From contig BRON01000012.1 in assembly GCA_024345305.1 (NCBI GenBank), positions 682,001 to 746,000 on the forward strand: a DNA stretch of 64,000 nt, read 5' to 3'. The position numbers were made by a program, and so were the translations under genes. This DNA comes from Mrakia gelida. Taxonomy: Eukaryota; Basidiomycota; Tremellomycetes; Cystofilobasidiales; Mrakiaceae. This document shows, piece by piece, positions 1 through 12,515 of this stretch. The notes beneath the pieces were generated by a model. That model saw nothing but the letters and a program-made list of their open reading frames with translations, searched no databases and was not told the DNA's origin. How positions within the stretch are numbered: the stretch's first letter is position 1; the number at the start of each line of letters is the position of its first letter.

Positions 1-56
1 AGGGGTGGCCCCCAAAAAAAAACAGTCAAGATAGTAGAGTATAAGGTGGAAGGAGT

Positions 57-3000
57 CTAAGGAGGAGTGGAAGAAGTGGAAGTGGACGCGCTCGGGGTGG
101 GATGAACGGGGGTGAACCCACGGAATCCTGCCCACCTGAGCGAGCTCTTCCTCCTCTTGAGGTTGATCGTGAGACCACCTCCACCGTTCCCGTCATCGCT
201 GCTCTGAGCCGACATCGCTCCCGAGGATCCATCGGAGGAAGAGGTTCTCGACCTCGACGGACGCGTCGGGTCGTACTTCTCCTCCTCGGGCGAATCACAT
301 CCTGGGACGTGGATGGGCGAGACGAGAGCCGTTTCCGGGAGCTGAGTGGTGATCAAGCTGTTGGAGACGCGACGAGCGTGGGCTGCCATTCCTGGGTCGA
401 TCGAAGGGATGTTCTGAGCCGACTTGGAGCGACGACGGTTCGAGAGGGAGGAGAGGGATCGTCGGAGGAGTCCTGGACGAGAGGTGGGAGGGGTATCGCG
501 TTTGGATTGGGAGGATTGCATAGGCGAGGAGGAGGGGAGGTTGTTAAGGGAGAGGGATGCGGCGGGGGCAAAGGAGGTAGGAGGTGGTGGAGGAGGAGGA
601 GGAAGGTTGCTGGTGATGGTGACGGGAAGAGGAGGGAGGGGAGGAGCGACGGGAGTGAGAGGGGAGAACTCTCCGTGGTGGAAGGGTGCGTGAGAGGACT
701 TGGAGATGGTGAGAGGGAGTGGTACCGGTCGGCGGAGGTACGTTGGCGATGCAGGGACCGACTTGGAGCAAACCGACCATCCTTCGACGAACGACGACCT
801 TCGCTTGATCGACTCCTTCATCGTCTTGAACGAGGACGGCGGCTTGTCCTTCGAGTGCGAGTGTGAATGTGAATGGATCGGGACGATCTCGTCGGGTGAT
901 GTTGAAGTGATGGGGAAGAGGAGTTTCCCGAGTTCCGAGGCGAGGACGTCGGAGGGAGGAGGGATGAGGATCTGACCGACCGAGGAGTTCGTCGAGTAGC
1001 CTGATTCCGTTCTCGACCTGCTGATGGCTTCCGACTGATCGTAGCTGGTCGAGTGTTGCTGTCCGAACTCGAGAGCATCGTCCTCCTCCTTCTCGACCGG
1101 GGACTCGCTCGTGGTCGTCTGGGGCTCGAAGGTCCAGAGAGGCATCATCGACGAGCGTCGTCCGTCCCTCTTGAATCCGATCTCGCTCTTGGTCCTGGTG
1201 ATTCCGACCTTGCTCGACTTCGGCGTCATCTCTCCGAACCGATCATCCTCCTTCGATACCGACGACGCGATCGACGAAGGTCGCATGTCGATGAAGCTGC
1301 TCCTCCTCGACAGACTTCCCGAGGTGTTGTGCATCTTGCGTCTGACCGTCGAGACCGCTGACCCGATGGACGATCCTGCGGTTGACTTGCTCGGCGAAGA
1401 GTAGAGGGAGCCTCCTTTGTCGAGTTGAGCGAGGTTCCTGGCCGTCGAACACGACTCCGAGAAGATGTCGGCGAGGGAGCGGTCGAGAGCTTCGCGATGA
1501 CCCAAGGAAGTTCGTCGGAAGAGATTGTTCGGGTTGGTGACGGCTGCTGAAGTCACGGCGAGCGACGAGGATTGAGATCGGCTCCTGATGGGAAGTGGGA
1601 AGGATCCTCCGTTGGGTGATTCGGTGGCCGTGGGAGTCGATTCCTCGTCGAAGACCTCCGTTGACTGGGACGCGACGAGAGGATCGTCTGGAACGTCGGG
1701 CATCGAGTGTCGCTTGAGCATCTCGACGGGGACCGAGATGCTGGTGGGAAGGTCGCCGGTGTAGGAGGACATGCGACGAGCAATCTGGCGAGGAGGGAAG
1801 ATCTCGGGAGCGGAGGTGGGAGGTTTGGATGGCCAGTTCGTTGTCGCCGCCTTGGCTGTTCGAAGCGCGTCGAGCCAGATGTCCTTCTCCTTCCGACCTG
1901 AGGTAGCGAGCTCGTAGAAGTAACCGTGACCGACGAGACGCAAGGAGTCGGGTAGGAGGACTAGGAGAACGAAGGAGAACAGGTCAGTCGGGAGTCGATG
2001 CTCGAGCGAAGGAAAGAGATGAGAACGAACCGTCTGCTCCGACTTGGTGCCCATCGACGATCTTCACCGACTTCAACGGCATGAAGAAGGAAGCCTGGTA
2101 GACCTTTCCCTTCTTCGCCTTGCAGAGGAGGAGGTAGCCGTTGTAGAGGAAAGCGGCGAGGTATCGAACCTTGACGGGAGGGAAGAGTGGCGCGTAGATC
2201 GAGTGCTCGTAGATGACGTCGAGCGATCCGACGAGGAGGCATTCGTCAAGCGACCGAAGGATGGGTTGGGTGAGAGTCTGTAATAAGATATCGTCGAGTC
2301 AGCTCAGAGATCTTTCTCAAGAAGCGGGAGCAGGGAAAGAAACGCACAGGGTGAACCTCCATCCTCTCAAGAATCACGTCCGTCCTTCCCTTCGCAGCCT
2401 TCCTCCTCGTCGCCTCGTCGACTCCCTGAGCGACTACCTTCATCCCACCCAAAGCCCTCTCCAACTCTCCACCACCTCCCTCCCTCTCGAGCTGACTTCC
2501 CAGCAGCGACGCGAGCACCAACGGGTATCGACAGATCCTCTGGACGGGCTTGATGAGGAGATCTCGCAACATCAGTCTCGAAGAGACGTCGTCGGGGAAG
2601 GAGGCGGAGGTGGGAGTGGTAGGAGCGGTTGCTGAGGGGAGAGGGAGTCGTCCAGGATAGGAAGCGGTTGGGGAGGAGAGGAGTCGAGTGAGGGTTTGAC
2701 GCGTCCGAGATCGAGCGAGGTTCGAGCAGCGACGTTCGTAGGAAATCCATTCCGGCGTCGACTCGACTTGACGAATGACGAGAAGAGCCTCGTCGTGACC
2801 TGCACAGTACTCCTCGTAGGAAGCGAAGTCGTCGGCCTGGAGAGAAGGGAACGAAAAACAAGGTCAGCGGTGAGGGTGGGCTGAAAGTTCGAGACGTGAG
2901 CGAGGATCCGAAGACTCACCTCTTGAACGAACACCTCCGCAACCCTCCTCGTCGCCGACAAGATCCTTTTCTCCTCCATCCCCTCTCCACGCTCCGACAT

Positions 3001-4859
3001 GAGTCCCTCTTCGCGAAGGATGCTGACGAGCGCCTTCGAGAACCGTTTGTGCAGCATGAGGAGGTCGAGGGTGTTTCGAGTGATGGCTGCTCGGCGAGAG
3101 GGAGTGAACGAAGGAAGGAGGAAGAGATGATGAAGGTAGATCTGAGAAAGAAGAGAAAAGGAGACAAGAGGTCAGGCACGAGTCAGGGGAGGGAGCGAGC
3201 TGATATGAAGGAACGCGACGAGGAGGGACGAACGTGGACGAGCGTCACCAAATCCTCAGTGTAGGCCACCTCTCCTTCCACCAGCTCCCAGAGCTTGAAG
3301 ATCCTCTTATCGACCTTCCCAGTCTTGACCACCGCCGGAATCTTCACCTCCTCTCGCACCTTTGCCCTCACGTCGATGTCCTTCACCACCACCGGCTCGA
3401 ACGAGTGCTCCTGTGCATCGACGAACGCCTCGGTCGACTCGTCCTCGGATGAATCCTCGAACGCTAACGAGCGTGAAGAGGGGAAGGAAGGCTGCATCGG
3501 TCCCTTCCCTTTTCCGTTCCTCTCAGCGACGACGCGACTGAGGTCCTTCTCGAATCCGAAAGGGAACGAGTTGAGCTCCGGTCCTCCTGGCGTGAGAGGT
3601 CCAGTCTCGGCTGCGTTGGCCTGATCCTCCGAAGTCGTCGTTGCTGTTGAGCAGGAGCAGGAAGAACCGTCCTCGTCTGGTTGGGGAGGACGTGAGGGAC
3701 AGGATCCGTTCGTCGACGAGGAGGGGAGAGGGCTGGCTGAGTTGGTGCGGCTGTGATTCGAGGAGGAGGAGGGCTGCTCCTTGAGGTTGGGAGCTGAGGA
3801 AGAGCGAACTCTGCGAGATGAGGATGACGATGAGGAAGAGGAAGAAGAGGAGGTGGAAGATGGGGAAGGTGTGAGGGGGTCGAGGTAGGAAGAGGGGGAC
3901 GAGGACCGAACGTTCTTGGGTGGGGAAAGCGAGTGAGACTTGACTTCCGGGGATCCGACGAGGGACGAACGTCGAGGAGGGATGGCTGGTTGGCCGGAGG
4001 ATGATCGTTTGGACGGGGGCGACGATCTTTCTTTTTTAGGCGGCGAGGAGGAGGAGGAGGAAGAGGAGATGGAGGAAGATTGAGCCGTCGCCTCGAACTC
4101 CGACGATGGGCTGAGGGCGGACTTGTCGCGTCCCAACAACAGCGACCCGCCCCTTCCAACCCTTCCTGAACTGCTGCTCTCTCCCAAGCTTCCGTTGCTA
4201 TCCTCTGAGGATGCGATGGTCGACCTGTCTCCGGCTGAGACGCTCTTGACTCTCCTCCGACGTTTCGTCGGCGTGAGTCCGTAGGTGTGAGCGAGAGGGT
4301 TCTTCTGGGAGGACGAGGCCGCGAGGGAAGCTGACGATGACGAGGAGGATGCTTCGGCGTTGGGGATGGTGATGTGAAGAGTAGGAGGAGGAGGAGGAGG
4401 AGTGGACGCGTTGGAGGGAGAGGGCTGGGATCGTTGACCGAGAGAGGCGGCTGCGACGAGCGAGGGTTGTTGAGCTTCGCCTCCTGCTCCTCCTCCTACA
4501 GCTGCTCCTTCTCCCGACCTGCCAAAGGAGGATCCCCTGCTTCCTCTGAGTACGAAGAAGGACGATGCAGGCCTCTGAGGTCTCTCTGGGATGGCATCGC
4601 TCGTCAAGGTGTTTGTTGAAAGAGGGCCGACGGAGGAGGAAGTGGTTTGGGTGAGGTGATCGACTCCTCCGTGGTTGGGTTGAGGAGCGTCCTCCTCTGG
4701 AGCTGAGAGAGGTGAAGGTGGAGACCGAGGGGAGGTAGGAGTGATGGTGTTGGAAGAGGACGAGGAGTAGTTGGAGAAAGAGGTGAAGGGAGCTCTCGGT
4801 GGGTGGTCGTCGAAAGAGGAAGGGTGCGAGGAGGAGGAGGAGGACGAGGAGAGGAGCAT
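57..4859 (-). CDS. Rho guanine-nucleotide exchange factor (DH-PH)
   Basis: Predicted activator of a Rho/Cdc42-type GTPase, acting at the cell cortex. The long first coding exon (about 3226-4859) is a Ser/Pro-rich, probably disordered N-terminus of about 540 residues that ends in the start of a Dbl-homology domain (FKLWELVEGEVAYTEDL). The DH domain continues across short exons and contains the typical late helix LLIKPVQRICRYPLVL near 2540. A PH domain follows, ending near WLDALRTAKAA at about 1860, and then a second Ser-rich tail ending ...TSTSSTPP. Introns fit the local style, for example the one with acceptor CTCCTAG near 1960. I see no CNH domain, so it is not a simple Rom1/Rom2 type. A leader intron (about 4946-5173) seems to lie upstream; the frame is open back to its acceptor, but I see no earlier ATG, so the start at 4859 is kept. 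Family call is firm; the GTPase partner is unknown. Confidence 0.88.
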
Positions 4860-6175
4860 GTTTTCGTGGCCAGACAGGTCGACAAGAGGTCCAAGGACGC
4901 TGGTTCGAGGGTGCCTAAAGCTAGGGATGGGGAGGTAGGGGGTAGCTGTAGATGAACGAGACGAGAAAGCAAGATGTCAGCTCATATGAAGGAGGGCAGA
5001 AGAAGGAAGGAAGCTCAGGGAGAGAGCGAGGCTGGACGGACGAACTCGAGACGACCTTCGTTCTCTCGACCTAGACCAGCCTTGGGAAGACTTGAAAGAC
5101 TGAGAGAGAGATGCGAGTCAGATCCACCTGATGGACGATGCAAATCTGCGAGTGTCAATGGGACGGAACTCACGAAGAAGGCGGGAAGATGCTTGACTTT
5201 TGAATTGAGCTTGACCCCCCGATGCGGTCGATTGTCCTTCCTTCCTTTTCCCTCGGATGGAGAACCTCAAAGAAGTTCTGCTGGGATTCGAACGGATTAG
5301 GTGATGAGAGTAGTCGATAGGTGTAGCCTAGCCTGCCGAGAGGGGACGAGAGGGGCGAAGGGAAGGAAAAGAGAGGTGTCCAAGAAGAGAAAGGAAGAGG
5401 AAGTTGAAGGTGAAGCCCGGCGAAGGCGAAGGGAGGCAGGGGGGCTCTCCTCCCTGCTTTGGGGCTGCTTGATCTTTCTCACTCATCAAACCCCTCGAAA
5501 TTCATCCGAGCAGTTCTAGCCTCTGAAGTCATTCGGATGCAAAGCGCTCCGTTCTATCAGAAAACTTTCCTCTTTACTACACCACCAACAGCTCAAAGAG
5601 GAAGGAAGACGATGCCACAACTTCGTCTCACCTCCAACTGCCGATCCCGACCTTGATTTCTGTTAGAGTCTGCTCTAGTGCGAGAATCCGACTAGAGAGC
5701 TCATATAGGCCAGGGCCCCTGGAAACGAGAAGGTCGAGAGGTCAAGCAACGAGACGTACATCGGCTGCTGAAGGCTGAAGATAAGAAAGGGCGAAAAGGT
5801 GAGGAGAGGTGCGACCAAACAGGACGCGTCGTCTCAACCTGTCTAAAAACACGCGTCGACTTCTGCTTCCTGCCTCCGAACTATCCTTTCTTCCATCGCC
5901 TTCCCGTTCTCGCGTACGAACCCTTCCAGAAATGGCCGAGGTCGGAAGGGTTGCTGTATTATTAGTTGAACGAGAAGCGGCAATGGCAGTCGAGCTGATT
6001 TTCGAACGACACTCGGAGGGACCGCGACTTCCCTCTTCGCTGTTTCCCAGTACTCCTTCAGCTGCAGTACATGGAAGCTAAGTTGACTGTGCACCTAGCT
6101 CAGCGAGCAAAGCTCGACCCTAAAATCATCTAGAAATCGTAAAGCGAAGCACCGACACCACCCATTCCTCCTTCC
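4860..6175. other. Intergenic region with RhoGEF leader
   Basis: This stretch lies between two minus-strand genes. It holds the RhoGEF 5' leader, including a probable leader intron (donor GTGAGT ending at 5173, acceptor CATCTACAG at 4946, branch GAGCTGAC). The remainder up to 6175 shows no recognisable protein. A T-loop-like string near 5285 does not belong to a foldable tRNA. Confidence 0.5.
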
Positions 6176-9100
6176 TCAGCACCTCTTCAACCACTCCCTC
6201 GCCTCGTCGTTCTCCTTCCCCTTCAGCAGAGGCAAGATATCCCTCTTACACAGCTCGTTGTGATCCTCGAGCCATTTCTTCTCATCGGGAGAGAGGAGGG
6301 CAGGCTCGACCAGCCGACGGTCGATGGGAACCTGCGAAAAAGAAGAAGACGCGTCGACGAAACACCAAGTCAGCGTCTTTTCTCTTCGCTCAACGAAGAG
6401 CGTGACCAGGACGTACCCTTGTGAGCCGACTGAACCCAAGCCAGGTGACGTCTCCGTAAGATCCCTCGGTCTGTTCACAAACAAAGCGAAGTGAGAGTCA
6501 GCTGAGTCGACGTCGGAGAGCAGCGCAAAGGCGGAAGGATCGACGAACCTTGACTTCGACGCATTCGAGAGCACTTTCGACTCTCATCCCGAAGTGGCCT
6601 TCCTTGTAGTATCCAGGCTCGTTGCTGATGACGTGTCCGACGCGGACGGCATACGTGTTGGTGGTGGAAATCCCTTGGGGACCTGATGAAGCGAACGAGG
6701 ACCTTGATACGTCAGCGCGGTCGGTGGGAGGGGAGGCAGAGAGGGAGGGAAGGTCTGACCTTCGTGGACAGAGAGGTAGGATCCGATCTGAGGTGGGAGG
6801 AGAAGGAGTCAGTAAGGGAAAGGTCAAACGAGGACGAGGACGAGGGCGAAGACATCACGACGCGACTCACTCCGTCTGAGAGGCGAAAGGGACGAACGAG
6901 AGGTCAGCATGGCTTCTCGAGAACACGAAAGCTGGGAGTTCGAGCTTACGACCAACTCCATCTGCACGAGAGAACGACGGTAAACGAACGAGGAAGTCAG
7001 CACGTCGCGCTCCTTCTCGTCGAACCAAAAGAGAAGACGCCGAACTCACGTCCAAAGTCCAATCCAGCCTTCCAGAGCGCTTTCCGAGCCAGGATGTTCA
7101 GAGGAGCACCCGACATACCCTCGGGGAACACGGTGGTCTCGACGGCGATCTGAGATCGGGAAGGAAAAGAGACGAAGTCAGGTTTCGTTTCTCAAACGCG
7201 TCGACGGAAAAACACAGCTCACATGTCCCTGGAGAACTCGAGTGAACGCTTCCTTCTGCTCCTTGGTCGGAGTTCCGAAATGCATCGTACGAGTGGTATC
7301 GATCGTGCCATCTGCGGAGAGAGAGGAAGCGAGAGTTAGCGTTCTGCGTTCAAGCGACAACAACCACGGGAAGACGGAGAGAGAGAGAGAGCTCACCCAA
7401 ATACTGAGCTCCAGAGTCGTTGACGTAGGGAGTGTCTCGGCCGACGATCCTGCACTTCCCTTGCACGGGAGAATAGTGAGGAAGAGCTCCATTCGGTCCT
7501 GATCCACTGATGTTCTCGTACGCGAGACCTCGGAAGTTCTTCTCCTGAGACCGGTACTTTGTGAGCAGATCTCCGGCTTCAAACTCGTCGATCTGCTTGT
7601 TCTCCTTGGTGATGAGAGTGTCGAGTCGAGCCATCCAACTGCCAAAAAGGGAGCGAGAGGTCAGCGTCGCGTCGAGGAGAGGTCGAGAGGGACGAGGGAA
7701 CGAACCGAACAGTCGCCCTTCCATCACGCAGGTAAGCTTTCCTCATTCCTTCCAGCTCGATCTCATTCTTGACTGCTTTGGACTCCAAGAGCGGAGACAT
7801 CACGCTCTCCAGCGAGTCCTGAAGAAAGAAGGAAGCGAGCGGTGGAAGACGTCAGCCTCGACGTTTCTTCTAGCGAGCTGGGCAGCAAAACGCGTACGAA
7901 CCTTCCCAACAGCGAGCTGAGCCTTCCAAGTCACAGACTGCCCCGTTAGAACAACCCTCTTCCTCGACTCCTTCTCCTCCGTCGAGATTTGCAGCGACTT
8001 CCCGACCTTTTGAAGGAAATCCCAGACCTCGTTGTACGGTTGAACGGCGATGCCCAGTCCGTCGAGGTAGCGAGACGCTTCGGGGGAGAGCTTGACGGGG
8101 TTGATGAAGAGGGTCTTGGTTGAAGAGAAGGATGACGAGGAGGAAGAGGAGAGAGGGATCCACCTCAAATGAAACGGAAGAAGGAACGCGCGTCAGATTC
8201 GATCCGATTCGTTGGAGGAAGGAAAAAAGACGACGGATGACTCACATGTAGGCATGGAAAACAGGCGTATCCGGGATATCCCCAACAGCTCGAAGATTCA
8301 ACAGCCAAGCGAGCTCGTCGAGAGTCGAGAGGAAGTATCCTTCCGGCTTCGAAGAGGGAGACTCGAACGTCTTCGACTTGACGAACGCATCGAGTTTCTT
8401 CGATGCGTGAAGCCCCGTGAACTCGATCGGGTGGAGATCGATGAGGGTCGTGGGTCGAGAAGGTCGAGACGTCCAGACGAGATCGACGAGGTTCTGCGAG
8501 ATGGGGACGACGACGAGGTTGGGAGCGTCGAGGAGGGGTCCGACGGAGGCTGGGTTAGACGCGACGAAAGGTTGATCAGCGTTGAGTCTCGCCGCGAAGG
8601 CTCATGTCAAGGAAACTCACCCGAATGAGCTCCTCCAGAAGCAGCTGAAATAACACTAGGATCAATCCCGATCCTCAGAGACTCCGTTTCGGAAGCCTGT
8701 CGTCGCGAGACGAAGATGGTCAGCTCCAGCCCTTTTCTCGCCTCAGCCCACAGCTAACTCACCATGATGAGATCCTCCGCCCAGTTCTTCTGATCCTTAT
8801 CTCCAACCCTCTTCACCTTCCAAGCCGAAGAAACCTGCAGAGGAGCTTGGACCCAGCTGCAACGTCCATCGAAACGAGTCAGCCCTCCGCCGCTCGCTCC
8901 CCTCCCCTTCTAATTTTCAACCCTTCGAGACTCACTACCTCGAATCAACATAAAGCAGATTCTCCGTCCTCGTTATAACAGCAGTCCCAGCTGAGCCGGT
9001 GAACCTGCAGAGCGCGTCCGTCGAGAGGTCAGCTCAAGCTCGAGTCGAAGACCTCAATCCGGCTTCCTCATGCTCGCACCCTCCCTCCGACCTTTCTCTT

Positions 9101-9555
9101 CCTCTCCAAAGAGCAGGACCCTCCCACTCACCCAGTGATGAACCCTCTTCTCAGATCAGCCTCAGCGACGTACTCGCTCAAGTGCTCGTCCTCTGAGGGG
9201 ACGATGCTGCAACGAAACGAAAACGAACCCAAACGAGACGAGACGAAGGTCAGCTTCGTTCGTCCTTCCCTCCCCTGCGATCCCTCCCCACCCTCTCGTC
9301 TTCGTTCAGGGCTGACGTTGAAAGAGGGACTCACTAAACGTCCACCTTCCTCTCCTCCATCTCAACTTTCAGCTTCGCCAGTGCGAGCTCTCTTTCTTCC
9401 TTCGCTGCCCGTCCTGCTTGCGAGTCGTCCGAAGCGAAGTTGGCTCGAGGGAAGTCGCATGGAGGTTGGGAGCGAGAAGGTTTGTCCTCTGAGAAGTGCG
9501 AGAGGGTGGAGGACTTGGATTTGGAGTTGGTGAGGAAGGGGAAGAGGCACGACAT
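6176..9555 (-). CDS. Aminopeptidase P (Xaa-Pro aminopeptidase, M24B)
   Basis: Cytosolic-type metallopeptidase that removes an N-terminal residue preceding proline. Assembled exons give two creatinase-like N-terminal domains (YIVPSEDEHLSEYVAEAD; FTGSAGTAV; DSRYWVQA) and the pita-bread catalytic domain. Dinuclear metal ligands are visible: the two Asp of VNDSGAQYLDGTIDTTRT, the His of GHGVGHGIGSYLSVHEG and the two Glu of SNEPGYYKEGHFGMRVESAL. Length is roughly 630 residues, normal for the family. The start at 9555 (MSCLFPFLTN) is the first ATG in frame with the conserved exon. The His ligand region is broken into 12-nt (6950-6961) and 5-nt (6871-6875) exons; the 5-nt exon is needed both for the frame and for the HG of the motif. 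The N-terminal extension before YIVPSEDE is longer than in human XPNPEP1 and might be a targeting or disordered segment. Confidence 0.93.
6871..6875 (-). other. 5-nt microexon of aminopeptidase P
   Basis: Bases ACGGA on the minus strand lie between acceptor CTCTCAG and donor GTGAGT. With the 12-nt exon at 6950-6961 it supplies GVGHG of the metal-binding motif. Skipping it shifts the frame. Confidence 0.8.
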
Positions 9556-9934
9556 CGTAGAGAAAGAGATGGTGAGCGTTTGCAAGGAAGGACAAGCATG
9601 GGTCGTTGAGCTCGACTGACTGTGGCTTTCGGTGTGCTCCGTCTCCCAGTCTGGATGAATTTGGTTCCGCAAATACACTATGAACCCTATACACGAGCTC
9701 GAGAGGCTCGAAACTCAATCTCATCCGAGCTGGAGAAGAGGAAAGAACAGCGACTAACTCTCGAAGCACTCTTCGTCTTTCGTTTGAGCTCGACCTCCTC
9801 CCTTCTCTTTCCTCGGCTCGTCCGTTCAAAGATTGATTGGAAACCTGGTTCTCTTTTAATAAATCCTACCGCTACCCTATCCGACACACACCACGCACCT
9901 CCTCTGACTCTAAGATCGCTCTGAAGATAACGCT
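9556..9934. other. Intergenic, upstream of aminopeptidase P
   Basis: Contains the aminopeptidase P leader and the eIF3m 3' end. No protein or RNA gene is recognised. Confidence 0.5.
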
Positions 9935-12307
9935 TTAAGCAGCAACGTCTCCGACCTTCCTCGCCTCTCCAACAACGCTCTCGACCGACGCGAGGCTGTG
10001 AGCACAAAGGTCAAAAGAAACGAGCAGTCAGCGACGAGCTTTCGAGAGAGACCATGAAGGCGAGGGATGTCGAGAAGACGGAGAGAGAGATGGAGGAAAG
10101 GGAAGGGAGACGTGGACTCACTTCTCATCCCAAGCAGCCAACCTAGCCTGGAGGGCCTTCCACTCGACGGTTCCGAACGAGCGGATGTAAGCTCGCTGGA
10201 CTCGGACCGTTCGGGTAGGTTGGGAGAGTTTGGCGGAGAGGAGGGAGAGACGGATGACTGTGGCACGAAAGAGGAACGAAGGAAAGAGGAGGGAAGATCA
10301 GGGACGCGTTTTGGGAAAACAAAAGTTGGAGTCACGAGAGCGAGAGTGGGAAGGGTGGTGAGGTGTCGAGGGAAACACTGATGGAGAGTGACGGATGAGT
10401 TGGGTTGGAAAGAAAGCAAAGAAGGAACTCACCATCGATAACCCAAACCTCGACGTCCTTCTCGTCGACCTGGAGAGCGGCGGCGATCTCAGCGTAGGAG
10501 ACCTCGTTCGACTCGCTTGACGAGCAGAGGGTGGCAAGGGTGAGGCATCGGATCTTCTTGGTCAGGAGGTCCTTGTCGAGACCTGGCGAGGGGAAGGAAG
10601 GGGGAGGAAAGGTCAGCTTGAGCTCACACGCGCGTTCCTTCGTTTCGGTCGACTCTTCGCTTCTTCGCCCTCGCAGACCCTCACGACCTTTTGTGGCGAA
10701 TCTCATCGCTCTAGAGCTCCTGCTCTACCACCCCGTACTCGATGACCCCAAGAAAGAAGAACTCAGAACTCACCAAGCTCCTTCAACGAACCCTCTCCCT
10801 CCTTCTCAACCCACTGGATCCACTCCTTCAGTCCACCCTTGGTGAACACACCCTCCACAAGATCCACGACCTTCGACGATCCAGTTCCCTTGAGCGCCTG
10901 CACGGAGGGGATGGAGAGGAGAGCGTCGAAGTTGAACAGCGAGGGAAGGCGGAGGGCGAGGGAGAGAGCGTGGGTGATGGATTTGAGGGTGGAGGGAGAA
11001 GGAGGAGTGGTGGTGGGGAGGAGGGAAAGGTGAAGGGTGTGGTAAGGGTAAGAAGCCGCTCTGTTGAAAACACGAAAGAAAGGTGGGAGGGGGAGAAAGA
11101 TTCGGTCAGGTCCAGCTCGCGTGCGGGTGGGGAAGGGTGAACGAGACCCACCCTTGTCCAGCAGCGTCGTATCGCTCGAACTCAGCAGCGACGGACTCGA
11201 CGAAAGCAGCCTTGTCCTCGGCCGAGACTCCCTCCCACTCTCCGACCCACTTCTTGATGTTGGCGGGCGAGAGACCGATGGAGTTGAGGTCCTTGTGGGT
11301 GACGGCCAGGGAAATCAGGGACTGGAGGGTAGGGAGACGAAGGGCAGACGAGGCGGGGAGGAGGTTGTGCAGGTTGGAAAGACTGTGAACAAGGCAACAG
11401 GAGCACAAACGAACGAGGGTTTGGAGGTCAGCGCTCTAAAGGAAGAGGGAGGGCGGGGAGGAGGGGCAGCGAAAGAAGAACGCGAACGAGACGAGCTCGA
11501 GCTCGATCTCTGGGACGTACATCTGGTACTGAGCACGACGAAGCTCTCGTCGCTTGTCGGAAGTGACTGCCGAGAGGATTTTAGGGTAGGAGACGGCGAA
11601 TTCGGAGGAGGAGATGGAGTGGACGGAAAGGAGGAGGGCGAGGAGGAGGTTGAAGAAGCCTTCGACTTCTGTTGAAGGCGGAAGAGGTGCGTTGAGGAGC
11701 GGCAGGAGATGGGTGGAAGAATAATGGGACGTGGTCAGCTCTTAATCGACGTGTATACGGGACATCTGATAACGTTCAGCCTAGCAGCTGGCCTAGGAGG
11801 ACGAGGAGAAGGAGGAACGAAGGGAGGTCCAGCTCGTCCTTTGTCTCCTTCCCTTCCTTCTTTTGACCTCGAACGAGCTGAGATTCCAACCTCCAGCTCT
11901 GCATCCTCCTTCGCCCGAGCTTTCCCTTCTCTACCAGCTCGTCCTATCCCCTACACGGCCCCTCAGAAGAGCGTGAGGGAGTACTAACCTCGCTCAGTTC
12001 CCTCTCCCAAACCCTTGACCTCCGCGACGACCTTCTCGACGAGAGCAGCCCTGTCTCCCTCAGCAACCTCCTTGAGATCTCCGAACGAAGCGACGTAAGC
12101 GTCTCGCTGCTCCTCTGGTGTAGGTCGAGCCAGGTAGGTAAGAAGCTCCTGCGCCTGGAGGAGAGGTGAAGGGAGTGAAGGTGAAGGAGAAAGAACAAAG
12201 GAAGGGAAGCTCGTCAGTTGAGCTCTTCTCCAAAGTCGCTGGGCTGGAGAGAAAGAGGTTCTTACCTGCTCCTCAAAGACACCGTCCGCACAGATGGTAA
12301 CGCTCAT
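9935..12307 (-). CDS. eIF3m: Translation initiation factor eIF3 subunit M
   Basis: PCI-domain subunit of the eIF3 complex that helps load mRNA and initiator tRNA on the 40S ribosome. The start at 12307 gives MSVTICADGVFEEQ, a typical short N-terminal exon. Later exons give helical repeats (LPASSALRLPTLQSLISLAV; LSPANIKKWVGEWEGV), a PCI winged helix (KIRCLTLATLCSS, VSYAEIAAALQVDEKDVEVWVID) and the C-terminal eIF3m signature RTVRVQRAYIRSFGTVEWKA followed by LAAWDENLASVESVV. The last intron ends in TGCTCACAG, and splicing into the final exon gives the stop at 9935; reading through would give a wrong tail. It is head-to-head with prefoldin 2, with 208 bp between the starts. Length near 430 residues fits fungal eIF3m. 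Confidence 0.9.
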
Positions 12308-12515
12308 ATCAGGGATGAGGTTGGAAGGGATTAAGAAAGGAAGGGGAGGAAGGGAGGGACGTGGTTAGAGAGACAAGAAAGCTCACGATGAGGCCAACTT
12401 TGAAAAACGAGAGGAGGCGAAGTCGACAAGGAAGGGGACGACCTCAACACCCATCTCCAGCACCAACCAACCCTTCCCTTCTCCTCTCCTCTTCTCCATC
12501 TTAGCTCCAAGAACT

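Noticed and set aside
102..866. Long plus-strand open frame opposite the RhoGEF tail
   Set aside because: It mirrors the Ser/Pro-rich codons of the real gene and has Arg/Gly-rich composition with no domain. Similar antisense frames occur opposite most low-complexity exons, for example 40194-40757 and 54709-55425.
5270..5310. T-loop-like string GGGATTCGAAC suggesting a minus-strand tRNA
   Set aside because: The bases on either side do not form a T stem, and no D arm, anticodon arm or matching acceptor stem can be found within 100 nt.
5843..6094. Minus-strand frame downstream of aminopeptidase P
   Set aside because: No domain and no intron signals connecting it to a neighbour; treated as intergenic.
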